A stretch of DNA of 15,689 bases, taken from an uncultured Lachnospiraceae bacterium. GTDB lineage: Bacteria > Bacillota > Clostridia > Lachnospirales > Lachnospiraceae. The position numbers were made by a program, and so were the translations under genes. The stretch lies in assembly GCA_910580005.1 (NCBI GenBank), contig CAJTXH010000063.1, forward strand, positions 1 to 15,689, read 5' to 3'. Shown one piece after another: positions 6,502 to 14,674 of the stretch (its first letter is position 1; every line of letters begins with the position of its first letter). Under the pieces are notes generated by a model. It had not been told where the DNA came from and made no database searches. It saw only the letters and a program-made list of their open reading frames with translations.

Positions 6502-7773
6502 TTATCTTATCCCAAATGGCATTCTGCTGCCAGAACTGTTGTTATCTGGTGAAGGTGTACTGCTTGCATTTTCTGCATCTGCTTTTTTGCCAAGTTCAAC
6601 TTCTATAGTTTTTTCTATATATTCCCCGTTGTCAGCCCTTTTAATTACAACTTTTACTTTCTTTCCTGCCTTGCAGAGTGCAAGTTTTTCCTGGAGGCTT
6701 TCCATTGTCTTGGTTTCCATATCATTAAATTTTACTATAATATCACCTTTCTGTATTCCTGCTTTCTGTGCAGGAGCACCTTCTGTAACATCCTCTACAA
6801 ACACACCTTCAGGGATATGGTAATATTCTGCATATTCAGAAGGTATTTCCTTTCCTGGCACAATACCAAGATAAGCTGCCTCTTTCTCAGAAACTTCTTC
6901 TGCATCAATTATACTTTTAATAATAGGTGTTGCAACATTAATTGGAATTGCAAATCCCATGCCTTCAACTTCTGTATCAGCATATTTGGCTGAATTAATA
7001 CCAATTACTGCACCATTAATATCAACTAGTGCACCACCACTGTTACCTGGATTGATAGCAGCATCTGTCTGCATAAGTTTCATATTAGCATCTTCACTCT
7101 GTACTTCCCTGTCTTTGGCACTTATATATCCAACTGTTACAGATGTGCCATAGCCAAGTGCATTACCTATCGCTATTGCCTGCTGCCCTACTTTTACACT
7201 ATCAGAGTCACCTAACTTGGCAACTTTTATCTTTTCCATAGTTTCTACAGCAATATCTTCAAGTTTTACTGCTGCTACTGCAATATCTGCTGTAGAATCT
7301 GTCCCTTTAACTGTGGCATCATATATCTTGTCATCATAAAATTTTACAGAAACTTTATCTGCATCTGCTACAACATGGTTATTGGTAGCTATATAAAGAT
7401 AATTGTCATCTTTTCCAACTATTATTCCTGAACCGCTTCCTGTAGCATCCTGTTCATATGTCCTGCCAAAGAAATCCATTTTTGTCTGTGTTGCGGTAAC
7501 ATCTATGGCAACTAATGAAGGAAGCACATCTTCTACTACATCTGATACCCCGCTGGAACTTGAAACAGTTGTTACTCTGTTTTTTGCTGTATTGTTATTT
7601 ATATCATCTGTTTTATTGTCCTCTGTATCCTGTTCTGTTTTTACATTTTCCTCAATAGATGTCCTGTCAATTAATTTATCTGAAAGATATGTTACGCCTT
7701 CAAAGCTCATTCCACCAATAATTCCAAAAACTGCTGCATAAGTAGTAATTTTTAAAAAGTTTTTCTTTGCCAT
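6502..7773 (-). CDS. htrA: HtrA/DegP-family serine protease
   Basis: This 423-residue membrane-anchored protease would degrade misfolded proteins outside the membrane. It has a short cytoplasmic tail and one membrane segment (about residues 8-30), an acidic Asn/Asp/Thr-rich linker (36-70), then a trypsin-like domain with the catalytic triad His133 (NNHVV), Asp163 (ADIAV) and Ser245 (NPGNSGG). A single PDZ domain follows at about 310-395, with GVFVEDVTEGAPAQKAGIQKGD as its clearest part, then a Ser/Pro/Asn-rich tail. The ATG at 7773 is chosen because AAGGGGAA lies just upstream and the membrane anchor then starts normally. An in-frame ATG at 7881 would add 36 atypical residues. A candidate promoter lies at 7924-7952, leaving a leader of about 145 bases. 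The stop codon falls inside TCCAGTTATCTT, a 12-mer also found in the neighbouring palindromic element. Confidence 0.95.
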   Translation of the reverse strand: MAKKNFLKITTYAAVFGIIGGMSFEGVTYLSDKLIDRTSIEENVKTEQDTEDNKTDDINNNTAKNRVTTVSSSSGVSDVVEDVLPSLVAIDVTATQTKMDFFGRTYEQDATGSGSGIIVGKDDNYLYIATNNHVVADADKVSVKFYDDKIYDATVKGTDSTADIAVAAVKLEDIAVETMEKIKVAKLGDSDSVKVGQQAIAIGNALGYGTSVTVGYISAKDREVQSEDANMKLMQTDAAINPGNSGGALVDINGAVIGINSAKYADTEVEGMGFAIPINVATPIIKSIIDAEEVSEKEAAYLGIVPGKEIPSEYAEYYHIPEGVFVEDVTEGAPAQKAGIQKGDIIVKFNDMETKTMESLQEKLALCKAGKKVKVVIKRADNGEYIEKTIEVELGKKADAENASSTPSPDNNSSGSRMPFGIR

Positions 7774-7923
7774 AATAACTTCCCCTTTCATTAAACACTT
7801 AGATATATAATATAAAAAGTTCTTTATAATTATTTGTTCCACTGGCTTGTTCTTGTTTACAACATCTATATTAACAGCCAATTATGTATCAGTTGTGTTT
7901 AATTTTTGAAGAAACTGTGTTCA

Positions 7924-7952
7924 ATTATAAAATACTTATATACAAATTTTAA
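7924..7952 (-). promoter_or_regulatory. Candidate htrA promoter
   Basis: On the minus strand TTAAAA (7947-7952) and a perfect TATAAT (7924-7929) are 17 bases apart. The site lies in the gap between the cyclo-ligase stop and htrA. The -35 match is only four of six, and AT-rich DNA gives such matches by chance, so this is tentative. Confidence 0.45.
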
Positions 7953-7976
7953 TTCCTGGAACTTTCCAATTGTTCC

Positions 7977-8546
7977 TTAATATGCTGATTTTTCTGTAAT
8001 AATAATATCTGGTTTTATATCATGTACTTCCATTACAATCTGTTCTGTTTTTAAAACCTGGAAATCATATGCTATTGCCACCTTGAAAATATTATCATTT
8101 TTGTGCCTGTAAAGATACCTGTCATAATATCCCCCTCCATATCCTATACGTCCATGGCATTTGTCAAAAACAAGCCCCGGCATAAACATTATGCCATTAC
8201 ATTCTTTAACAGGCTGCCCGGACACAGGCTCTGGTATTCCATTAAAACCAGGTTTTAAATCTGACATTTCCTTAATTCTGTAAAAATCCATTTCTTTTCC
8301 ATTAACACGCGGTACAGCGACCTTGTGCTCCTGCTGCTGTAAAAGTTTTTCTATAAGATATGTTGTATCTGCCTCAGTGCCATACGATACATAAATATAA
8401 ACTTCCCTGGCAGCACGGAGTATACCTGAAGCCAGTATATTATTGTATAAAAGCATGTCCTTTTCCTGCTTTTCCTGTATTGCCATATCTGCCCGCAGGC
8501 TTTTTACCTTGTCACGTAAAATGTTTTTATTATTTTCCTTTTTAAT
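7977..8546 (-). CDS. 5-formyltetrahydrofolate cyclo-ligase, ATT start
   Basis: This enzyme converts 5-formyltetrahydrofolate to 5,10-methenyltetrahydrofolate using ATP, in cytoplasmic one-carbon metabolism. The signature is clear: YVSYGTEADT (about 52-61), PRVNGKEMDFYRI (79-91), PGLVFD (123-128) and GYGGGYYDRY (135-144). The first ATG is at 8486, but the family's conserved N-terminal ATP-binding segment (here KNILRDKVKSLRADM) is encoded in frame just upstream of it. That upstream frame has no ATG, GTG or TTG before its stop codon at 8565-8567. ATT at 8544-8546 has AGGTG eight bases upstream and gives 189 residues, the usual family length. I therefore annotate an ATT start. The alternative is a 169-residue protein lacking the conserved Lys/Arg residues, or a mutated start. 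It follows ynzC by 23 bp. Confidence 0.85.
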   Translation of the reverse strand: MKKENNKNILRDKVKSLRADMAIQEKQEKDMLLYNNILASGILRAAREVYIYVSYGTEADTTYLIEKLLQQQEHKVAVPRVNGKEMDFYRIKEMSDLKPGFNGIPEPVSGQPVKECNGIMFMPGLVFDKCHGRIGYGGGYYDRYLYRHKNDNIFKVAIAYDFQVLKTEQIVMEVHDIKPDIIITEKSAY

Positions 8547-8569
8547 GGTTAAAACACCTGCCTTTTAAA

Positions 8570-8803
8570 TTAAAACTTTCCAAATGGTAATTTCCTTTTT
8601 TCATGTTCTTTACCCAGGTTCCTGCTTGTCCCGTCAGGATTTACTATGGTTATACTGTCAAGCTGTCCTTTTAAATTATTCCTGACAGAAGCAATATATT
8701 CCTTTCTAAGCTCCTGTTGTTCTTCTGCTTCTTCTGGTGACAGTCCTTCATTTTTTGACTTATGGTATAATTCATTAATCCTTGCAATTTTTTCTTCATT
8801 CAT
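8570..8803 (-). CDS. ynzC: YnzC/DUF896 family small protein
   Basis: This 77-residue soluble protein matches the DUF896 (UPF0291, YnzC) family over its full length: EKIARINELYHKSKNEGLS at 4-22, then EEAEEQQELRKEYI at 24-37 and NLKGQLDSITIVNPDG near 43-58. Members are small two-helix proteins widespread in Firmicutes. In Bacillus the family is linked to the SOS operon, but the exact function is not settled and nothing here shows SOS control. The C-terminal tail (KEHEKRKLPFGKF) is basic. The ATG at 8803 is preceded by AAAGGA about ten bases upstream. It lies 41 bp after the FAD dehydrogenase gene and 23 bp before the cyclo-ligase ATT start, so it is likely in one operon with both. Confidence 0.93.
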   Translation of the reverse strand: MNEEKIARINELYHKSKNEGLSPEEAEEQQELRKEYIASVRNNLKGQLDSITIVNPDGTSRNLGKEHEKRKLPFGKF

Positions 8804-8844
8804 TTTTATATAATCCTTTCACTGCTCCAGTCACTTGGTATTTG

Positions 8845-10533
8845 CTATGAATTTATTATTGACAGTGCAACACGTATGCCATCGGCGGCAGCAGATGTTA
8901 TCCCGCCTGCATAGCCTGCACCTTCACCACATGGGTAAATTCCATGTATATTTGCCTGGAAATCCTTATCACGGTTTATCCTTACTGGTGATGAAGTCCT
9001 GCTTTCAATTCCTGAAACCAAAACATCCTCCCTGGAATAACCCTGTATTTTCCTGCCAAAATTCTTAATGCCTTCTTCTACAAGGTTTCCAATAAAAGCA
9101 GGAAGTGCCGCTCTTGTATTTGCAAGCATATATCCGCCTTTCATATCAGGCATTATTCCGCCAAAACCAGTGCTTTTTATATTATTGCAAAAGTCACCAA
9201 AAAGCTGTACAGGAATTTTGCCCCCTGCCTGCTTGTATGCCTCCTCTTCCCATTTGCGCTGTAATTCTATGCCTGCAAGTGCCCCCTGCCCTCCAAAATC
9301 TTCTGGTGAAACAGTAACTACAATGGCACTGTTTGCATTCCTTCCATCGCGTGCATAATTACTCATGCCATTTACTGCAAGGCGTCCTGGCTCTGACGAC
9401 GCATTCACAACATAACCTCCCGGACACATGCAGAATGAATATACACCACGCCCGTCTTTTGCCTTGCATGTAAGTTTATAATCAGCAGCAGGAAGCTTTT
9501 TATATAAATTTCCATACTGGCTGTAACCAATAATGTCCTGTGGGTGCTCCACACGTACTCCCATTGCAAATGCTTTTGGCTCTATATAAAGCCCTCTGCC
9601 ATAAAGGCTGTAAAATGTATCACGTGCACTATGCCCTATAGCAAGCACAAGATGTGTACATTTTATTTCCTCTTCTTCACTACAAATGCCATTGCCAGTA
9701 ATTTTTGAAATTTTCACACCATTTATGCGTCCGTCTTTATATATAATATCTGTAAGTTTAGTATTAAAATGTACAATGCCTCCAAGCTTTATTATCTCAT
9801 TGCGCATTGCCTCTACAACATCTGCAAGCCTGTCTGTGCCAATATGCGGTTTTTGGAGATACAATATTTCTGGAGGTGCCCCAAACTCTGCAAGTGTATT
9901 TAAAACCATACGGTTATAACCATCTTTATCTTTAACTAATGTATTTAGCTTTCCGTCTGAAAATGTTCCAGCCCCTCCCTCACCAAACTGCACATTACAT
10001 TCAGGATTTAAGTCCCCGCCATCCCAGAACCTGCCCACAATTTCCTTACGCTTTCTGACATCACTGCCTCTCTCAATAACAACAGGGCTAAATCCTGCCC
10101 TTGCCAGTACTAGTGCGGCAAAAAGCCCTGCTGGCCCAAAACCTGCAACAAGCACATGGCAGTGGTCTTTCTTTATATTATTACCAAAGCAAAGAATACT
10201 TTTGGTATTTTTTCCATTTTCATTATCTGGTATAAATATTACATTATTTTTTCTATAACGCTTTGCCAGTTTCTGTTCATTATTACAATTAAATTCTACA
10301 TGGTAAATATAGTAAATATTATCTTCCTGGCTATTCTTCTTTCTTGCATCCAGTGATTTCTTTTTTATAATAAAATTCCTTACTTCGCCTGCTGGTATGC
10401 CAAGGCTTTTAGAAGCCGCCTGTAATACAAGCTTTTTCTCTTCATTTGTAATAATGCCATGCCGGGAACTTTGTCCCGGCATGGCTTTTATAATAGTTCT
10501 GGCAGGAATTTTTACCTGTGGCATTTTTACCAT
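8845..10533 (-). CDS. FAD-dependent dehydrogenase, COG2509-like
   Basis: This 562-residue flavoprotein is of the type annotated as NAD(P)/FAD-dependent oxidoreductase or uncharacterised FAD-dependent dehydrogenase; its substrate is unknown. The N-terminal ~110 residues form the small accessory domain of this family (KKKSLDARKK near 57-66). The FAD-binding Rossmann motif VAGFGPAGLFAALVLARAG is at 129-147, with ERG ending the second strand. NPECNVQFGEGGAGTFSDGK and the C-terminal GIYPCGEGAGYAGGITSAAADG complete the FAD site. Near the N-terminus, residues about 11-28 look inserted between VKIP and TNEEKK compared with relatives I recall. That insert contains a 12-bp perfect DNA hairpin. The ATG at 10533 has AAGGAGG about 12 bases upstream. 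The gene begins 21 bp after trpB2, so the two are co-transcribed. Confidence 0.92.
   Translation of the reverse strand: MVKMPQVKIPARTIIKAMPGQSSRHGIITNEEKKLVLQAASKSLGIPAGEVRNFIIKKKSLDARKKNSQEDNIYYIYHVEFNCNNEQKLAKRYRKNNVIFIPDNENGKNTKSILCFGNNIKKDHCHVLVAGFGPAGLFAALVLARAGFSPVVIERGSDVRKRKEIVGRFWDGGDLNPECNVQFGEGGAGTFSDGKLNTLVKDKDGYNRMVLNTLAEFGAPPEILYLQKPHIGTDRLADVVEAMRNEIIKLGGIVHFNTKLTDIIYKDGRINGVKISKITGNGICSEEEEIKCTHLVLAIGHSARDTFYSLYGRGLYIEPKAFAMGVRVEHPQDIIGYSQYGNLYKKLPAADYKLTCKAKDGRGVYSFCMCPGGYVVNASSEPGRLAVNGMSNYARDGRNANSAIVVTVSPEDFGGQGALAGIELQRKWEEEAYKQAGGKIPVQLFGDFCNNIKSTGFGGIMPDMKGGYMLANTRAALPAFIGNLVEEGIKNFGRKIQGYSREDVLVSGIESRTSSPVRINRDKDFQANIHGIYPCGEGAGYAGGITSAAADGIRVALSIINS
10456..10485. repeat. 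GC-rich perfect hairpin inside coding sequence
   Basis: The arms GCCATGCCGGGA (10456-10467) and TCCCGGCATGGC (10474-10485) are perfect 12-bp complements around a six-base loop. The stem is far richer in G and C than the surrounding gene. It encodes residues 17-26 (AMPGQSSRHG) of the FAD dehydrogenase and keeps the frame open. No T-run follows on the coding strand, so it does not look like a terminator. Confidence 0.85.
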
Positions 10534-10554
10534 AAATAATTAAAGCCTCCTTGA

Positions 10555-11928
10555 CTACACAATTTTTGGAAGTTTATCACGGTAAGCAGCCAGTTCTTCA
10601 TCAGTAGGGATATAATCATTCATTTCACCCTCATGGAATTTTTCATAAGCCACCATGTCAAAATATCCTGTTCCAGTAAGCCCGAATACTATAGTCTTCT
10701 CTTCCCCTGTCTCTTTGCATCTCTTTGCCTCGTCAATAGCAACACGTATTGCATGTGAACTTTCAGGCGCTGGCAGTATGCCTTCCACCCTTGCAAAGTA
10801 TTCTGCAGCCTCGAATACTTCTGTCTGCTTAACACTTGTTGCCTCCATTAATCCCTGGTGGTACAGTTCAGATAATGTAGAACTCATGCCATGGTAACGG
10901 AGTCCGCCTGCATGGTTAGCAGAAGGAATAAAACCACTGCCAAGTGTATACATCTTAGCAAGAGGGCATACCATTCCTGTATCACAGAAATCATAAGCAT
11001 ACACGCCACGTGTAAAGCTTGGGCATGATGCAGGCTCAACAGCTATAATCCTGTAATCTGCTTCACCACGGAGTTTTTCACCCATAAAAGGTGCAATAAG
11101 CCCACCAAGATTAGAGCCGCCTCCAGCACATCCAATAATAATATCTGGTTTTATGCCATATTTATCAAGAGCTGCCTTTGTTTCAAGCCCGATAACTGAC
11201 TGGTGTAAAAGTACCTGGTTAAGCACGCTTCCCAGCACATAACGGTATCCTTCACTTGATACTGCTTTCTCAACTGCCTCTGAAATAGCACATCCAAGGC
11301 TTCCTGTAGTGCCTGGATGTTCAGCAAGGATTTTCTTGCCAACCTCAGTTTCCATAGATGGTGACGGGGTTACTGATGCACCATAGGTACGCATAACCTC
11401 ACGGCGGAAAGGCTTCTGCTCATAAGAGCATTTTACCATGTATACCTTACAGTCAAGCCCTAAATATGAACACGCCATAGAAAGGGCAGTACCCCACTGT
11501 CCAGCACCTGTTTCAGTAGTTACACCTTTAAGACCCTGTTTCTTTGCATAATATGCCTGGGCTATTGCAGAATTTAACTTATGGCTTCCACTTGTATTGT
11601 TGCCCTCAAACTTATAATAAATTTTGGCAGGCGTGCCAAGTTTTTCTTCCAGGCAGTATGCACGCACTAATGGGGAAGGACGGTACATTTTATAGAAATT
11701 TCGGATTTCCTCTGGGATTTCAAAAAAATGAGTATCCTCATCCAGTTCCTGTGCAGCAAGTTCCTTACAAAAAACCCCTGAAAGTTCTTCCACGCTCATT
11801 GGCTTTAATGTACCAGGGTTTAATAATGGTGCTGGTTTCTGCTTCATATCAGCACGCAGGTTATACCATGCCTTTGGCATCTCATCTTCGTTAAGATATA
11901 TTTTATAAGGGATTTTTTCTGTATTCAT
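10555..11928 (-). CDS. trpB: TrpB2-type tryptophan synthase beta chain
   Basis: This 457-residue PLP enzyme belongs to the TrpB2 class (COG1350), longer than TrpB1 and usually acting without TrpA. It would join indole and serine to make tryptophan, for example in indole salvage. The PLP lysine is Lys117 in EGNNTSGSHKLN, the KVYMVKCSYEQKPFRREVMRTYGA region is typical of TrpB2, and the phosphate loop GCAGGGSNLGG is at about 266-276. The C-terminal region (GLTGTGYFDM) is complete. The start at 11928 is chosen because GGAGG lies eight bases upstream. The ATG at 11943 overlaps that ribosome site. No trpA or other trp gene is present. A weak promoter candidate (TTTACT-17-TATATG, 12000-12028) overlaps the end of the chemoreceptor gene. 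The FAD dehydrogenase follows 21 bp later. Confidence 0.95.
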   Translation of the reverse strand: MNTEKIPYKIYLNEDEMPKAWYNLRADMKQKPAPLLNPGTLKPMSVEELSGVFCKELAAQELDEDTHFFEIPEEIRNFYKMYRPSPLVRAYCLEEKLGTPAKIYYKFEGNNTSGSHKLNSAIAQAYYAKKQGLKGVTTETGAGQWGTALSMACSYLGLDCKVYMVKCSYEQKPFRREVMRTYGASVTPSPSMETEVGKKILAEHPGTTGSLGCAISEAVEKAVSSEGYRYVLGSVLNQVLLHQSVIGLETKAALDKYGIKPDIIIGCAGGGSNLGGLIAPFMGEKLRGEADYRIIAVEPASCPSFTRGVYAYDFCDTGMVCPLAKMYTLGSGFIPSANHAGGLRYHGMSSTLSELYHQGLMEATSVKQTEVFEAAEYFARVEGILPAPESSHAIRVAIDEAKRCKETGEEKTIVFGLTGTGYFDMVAYEKFHEGEMNDYIPTDEELAAYRDKLPKIV

Positions 11929-12016
11929 TTTAATTGCCTCCATATTGTCTGAATTAAGCTAATTTACAGTTACTTGTTATTTTATATATTTATGGGTTTC
12001 ATATATAATATACTAT

Positions 12017-14524
12017 TTACAAAGTAAAGAACTCAAGATATTCATCAAGTTTAAACGCAATATCTTTAAGCTGCTGTGAAGCGTTTGCAAGAGTAGTGAT
12101 TGTATTATCAAGTTCTGTCATTGCTGAATTTGTCTGCTCTGTCTGGGCAGCATTTTCTTCTGAAATTGAAGCCAGGTTTACTATTATTTCCTCTACTTTA
12201 TTTTTTGCATCGCCGCACTGTTCTGTATATTCCATAATGGCTTTTGTTTCTTCCCCTGATTTTTGTATATCCTGTTCAAGCACTTCAAAATGGGATTTTG
12301 TTTGTACAAGTTTTTCTTTCTGCCTTCCCATTACATCAGTAACCTTATTTACAATTGACACAGTATTTTCAGCATCAGCAGTAAGGTCATGTATTATTTG
12401 CTGTATAATCTCTGCTGAAGAATTTGACTGCTCTGCAAGCTGCTTAATTTCCGTAGCAACTACCGCAAACCCTTTTCCAGCTTCACCTGCCCTTGCTGCT
12501 TCAATACTTGCATTAAGGGACAGCAAGTTCGTCTGTTCAGAAATAGAAGTAATAAGCTCTGCGGCATCACTTATTTTCTCAACAGATGTATTTGTCTTAT
12601 ATACTAAATCTGATACTTGCGAGAATGCCTCTATTGTCTGCTCATTGGCAGAACCCAGCTCATCCATAAATTTTGAAGTGTCAGAACTTACCCTTTTCAT
12701 TTCATCCGCCGTATATTCCAGATGCCCGGCATTTCCTGCGATATTAGAAAATACATTTCCCATATTGGTAATTTCTGTAGAAGCAATTTCTATTTCATTT
12801 GCCTGCAAAGAAGCCCCCTTGGAAATTTCCAAAACTGCCATTTCTATTTCCCCAGAAGTCCTGCTGCTTCCCTTTGCCACTTCATCAAGTTCTATACCGC
12901 TTCCTTTCATTGTTTCAGACATTTGTTTTGTTGCCAGCAATATGCCAGAAAGCTTTTCAAGAAAACCATTTAACTGCTGCCCAAAAACCATAAATTCATC
13001 ATGCCCTGAAATATCTGCCCTTGTACGCAGGTCACCTTCCATAACTTTTTTAAGGGTTTCCTTAAACCTGCTTATACTTAAAGTAATATTTCTTCCAATC
13101 AGAATAGTGTTTATTATAAGGATTACTGTACTTGCTATAAGAATAACAGATATCAGTATAAAAAGCTCTGTTTTTTTGGTTTCTGTATCTTTTTCTGTAC
13201 TGTTTCTTAATCTATCTGAAAGCTCTGTAAGTTTTTCAGACAGTAAAATATTATCCTGTTTTAAAGCAATTACAGACAAGTCATTTTCACTTATATCCTG
13301 GAATTTATCATATTTCTCCTGTATAAGGTTATTTAAAGATGTTTTCATATCCTTATCAGATACATACACCTTCGCATTATAAAGAAGTTCTTCAAAAAGG
13401 CTGTTAAGTTCCTGTGCTTCTTCTGTAATATCATTACCTTCAACTACATGTTTTGTATATAATCCAAACATAGAATCCATTTTTTCAAGAGAAGCTTTAA
13501 AGTCATACACATTACATGGAGTGCATCTTGTTGACATCCCTTCAAATGAATTGTTATTTAACACTTCAAGATATAAGTCATAAGAAACAGTATCATAATC
13601 CTGGAATGGATATGTATTTATTGGAACCATAAGATAAGCTTCTTCCCAGTTTCCATTTGCTGCTGTAAAATTAGTGGTTACATGGAAGCTGTCAATGCCA
13701 TTAAATTTCCGCAAATCTTTGTCTTTAATTACACCATAAAAATCTGCCAAATCCTTGTCTTCTAAAGCTGACATATCATAAGACGTTTGTTTGCCATTTT
13801 GGTAGAAACAGATTTTATTTACATAGACATTTCCCTTATATTCAGCAGCATCACCTGATACCCTGATATTAAGGTGGTTTCTTTTGCCAAGGCCTGGCAG
13901 TTTGCTTTTATAGCTTAGTTTTAAATATTTTTTACCAGAAACAGATATTTGCCTGGAATTCCTGGTAATATCCAAAGTATCTGAATCTACCCACTTATTG
14001 TCACAGGCAACACTTATTAAATCAATTGTTTCCTGGTCTTTTGAGGTAAAATCCGCATATGCGCCCTGTTCTTTTGTATATCCACGCTCATTGCCTTTAT
14101 TCTGTATATTAATGTAATTATCCTGGCATTCCCCAATTGTACTCTCCATTTCAGAAACTATGCTGTCTGACTTGTTTTTAAGAAGTTTTTTTGCATTTTC
14201 AACATTCTTCTTCATATTATCCAGATTTGAAATAATATTATGTAAATAAGAATCATCTAAAAAATATAAAAAAGAAGTATCGAGGCTTTTATTTTCATAC
14301 TGGTATAAATTCAAACTATTCATTTCGGATAATATATTATTATTCCTGCTGTTTTTTTCAATAGATGAAATGCCGGCATAACCAAGTATTATTGCAGCAA
14401 GCATTCCTATTCCACCTACAATAAAAACTTTTCCCCTTATACTTTGCAGAAAATTCACATTTTTTTCTTTTGTAGTCTTTTCTTTTTTTTCTATAATTTT
14501 TTTCTTCATAATTTTTTTCTCCAT
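12017..14524 (-). CDS. Methyl-accepting chemotaxis protein
   Basis: This 835-residue transmembrane chemoreceptor would signal to CheA/CheW at the cell pole and implies a motile host. It has a strongly basic N-terminus (1-30), TM1 at about 33-51, an outer sensor region (52-453), TM2 at about 454-476, HAMP around 477-530, and a long cytoplasmic coiled coil with the signalling tip ISEQTNLLSLNASIEAARAG (661-680) continuing through EAGKGFAVVATEIKQLAEQS. The sensor is unusual. Helical, coiled-coil-like segments (about 60-145 and 340-450) flank a beta-rich block (about 160-325: KKYLKLSYKSKLPGLG, YVNKICFYQNGK, NWEEAYLMVPINTY) that resembles a carbohydrate-binding beta-sandwich. The ligand is not known. 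No CheR-docking pentapeptide ends the protein. The ATG at 14524 follows GGGAG at seven bases. Confidence 0.95.
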   Translation of the reverse strand: MEKKIMKKKIIEKKEKTTKEKNVNFLQSIRGKVFIVGGIGMLAAIILGYAGISSIEKNSRNNNILSEMNSLNLYQYENKSLDTSFLYFLDDSYLHNIISNLDNMKKNVENAKKLLKNKSDSIVSEMESTIGECQDNYINIQNKGNERGYTKEQGAYADFTSKDQETIDLISVACDNKWVDSDTLDITRNSRQISVSGKKYLKLSYKSKLPGLGKRNHLNIRVSGDAAEYKGNVYVNKICFYQNGKQTSYDMSALEDKDLADFYGVIKDKDLRKFNGIDSFHVTTNFTAANGNWEEAYLMVPINTYPFQDYDTVSYDLYLEVLNNNSFEGMSTRCTPCNVYDFKASLEKMDSMFGLYTKHVVEGNDITEEAQELNSLFEELLYNAKVYVSDKDMKTSLNNLIQEKYDKFQDISENDLSVIALKQDNILLSEKLTELSDRLRNSTEKDTETKKTELFILISVILIASTVILIINTILIGRNITLSISRFKETLKKVMEGDLRTRADISGHDEFMVFGQQLNGFLEKLSGILLATKQMSETMKGSGIELDEVAKGSSRTSGEIEMAVLEISKGASLQANEIEIASTEITNMGNVFSNIAGNAGHLEYTADEMKRVSSDTSKFMDELGSANEQTIEAFSQVSDLVYKTNTSVEKISDAAELITSISEQTNLLSLNASIEAARAGEAGKGFAVVATEIKQLAEQSNSSAEIIQQIIHDLTADAENTVSIVNKVTDVMGRQKEKLVQTKSHFEVLEQDIQKSGEETKAIMEYTEQCGDAKNKVEEIIVNLASISEENAAQTEQTNSAMTELDNTITTLANASQQLKDIAFKLDEYLEFFTL

Positions 14525-14630
14525 AACAATTCTCCCATAAAGCTAACATGACATCCGCTGCTGCCCTAAAGCTGTTTTTATCTGGGTCAATATATTTTGG
14601 GGGTTCTAATTTTAAATTCTGTTATTTATG

Positions 14631-14674
14631 GTTACTATTCACAGTCAATTAAATCCGGGGATTTTTGACACGTT
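14631..14674 (+). repeat. Dispersed repeat, internal copy
   Basis: It matches the window-end repeat over about 44 bases, from GTTACTATTCACAGTC through GGATTTTTGACACGTT. Its only two differences are AAATCCGGGG here against AAATTCGAGG at the ends. Both changes keep a four-base palindrome (CCGG or TCGA). It lies between the dehydrogenase stop codon and the chemoreceptor gene, and its last bases overlap that stop codon. Confidence 0.9.

Noticed and set aside
6401..6823. Plus-strand open frame opposite the htrA 3' end
   Set aside because: It overlaps copy B and the antisense of the PDZ domain and has no recognisable protein features.
7958..7976. Terminator after the cyclo-ligase gene
   Set aside because: GGAAC/GTTCC gives only a five-pair stem with a long loop and no proper T-run.
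12096..13382. Long plus-strand open frame (428 codons) opposite the chemoreceptor
   Set aside because: It is antisense to a clear coiled-coil signalling domain, is rich in Ser/Ile/Phe as expected for a mirror frame, and has no motif or ribosome site.
14537..14590. SigmaD-type flagellar promoter ahead of the chemoreceptor gene
   Set aside because: A TAAA and a GCGGATGT-like box exist on the minus strand, but their spacing of 18 bases is too long for the usual 15-16.
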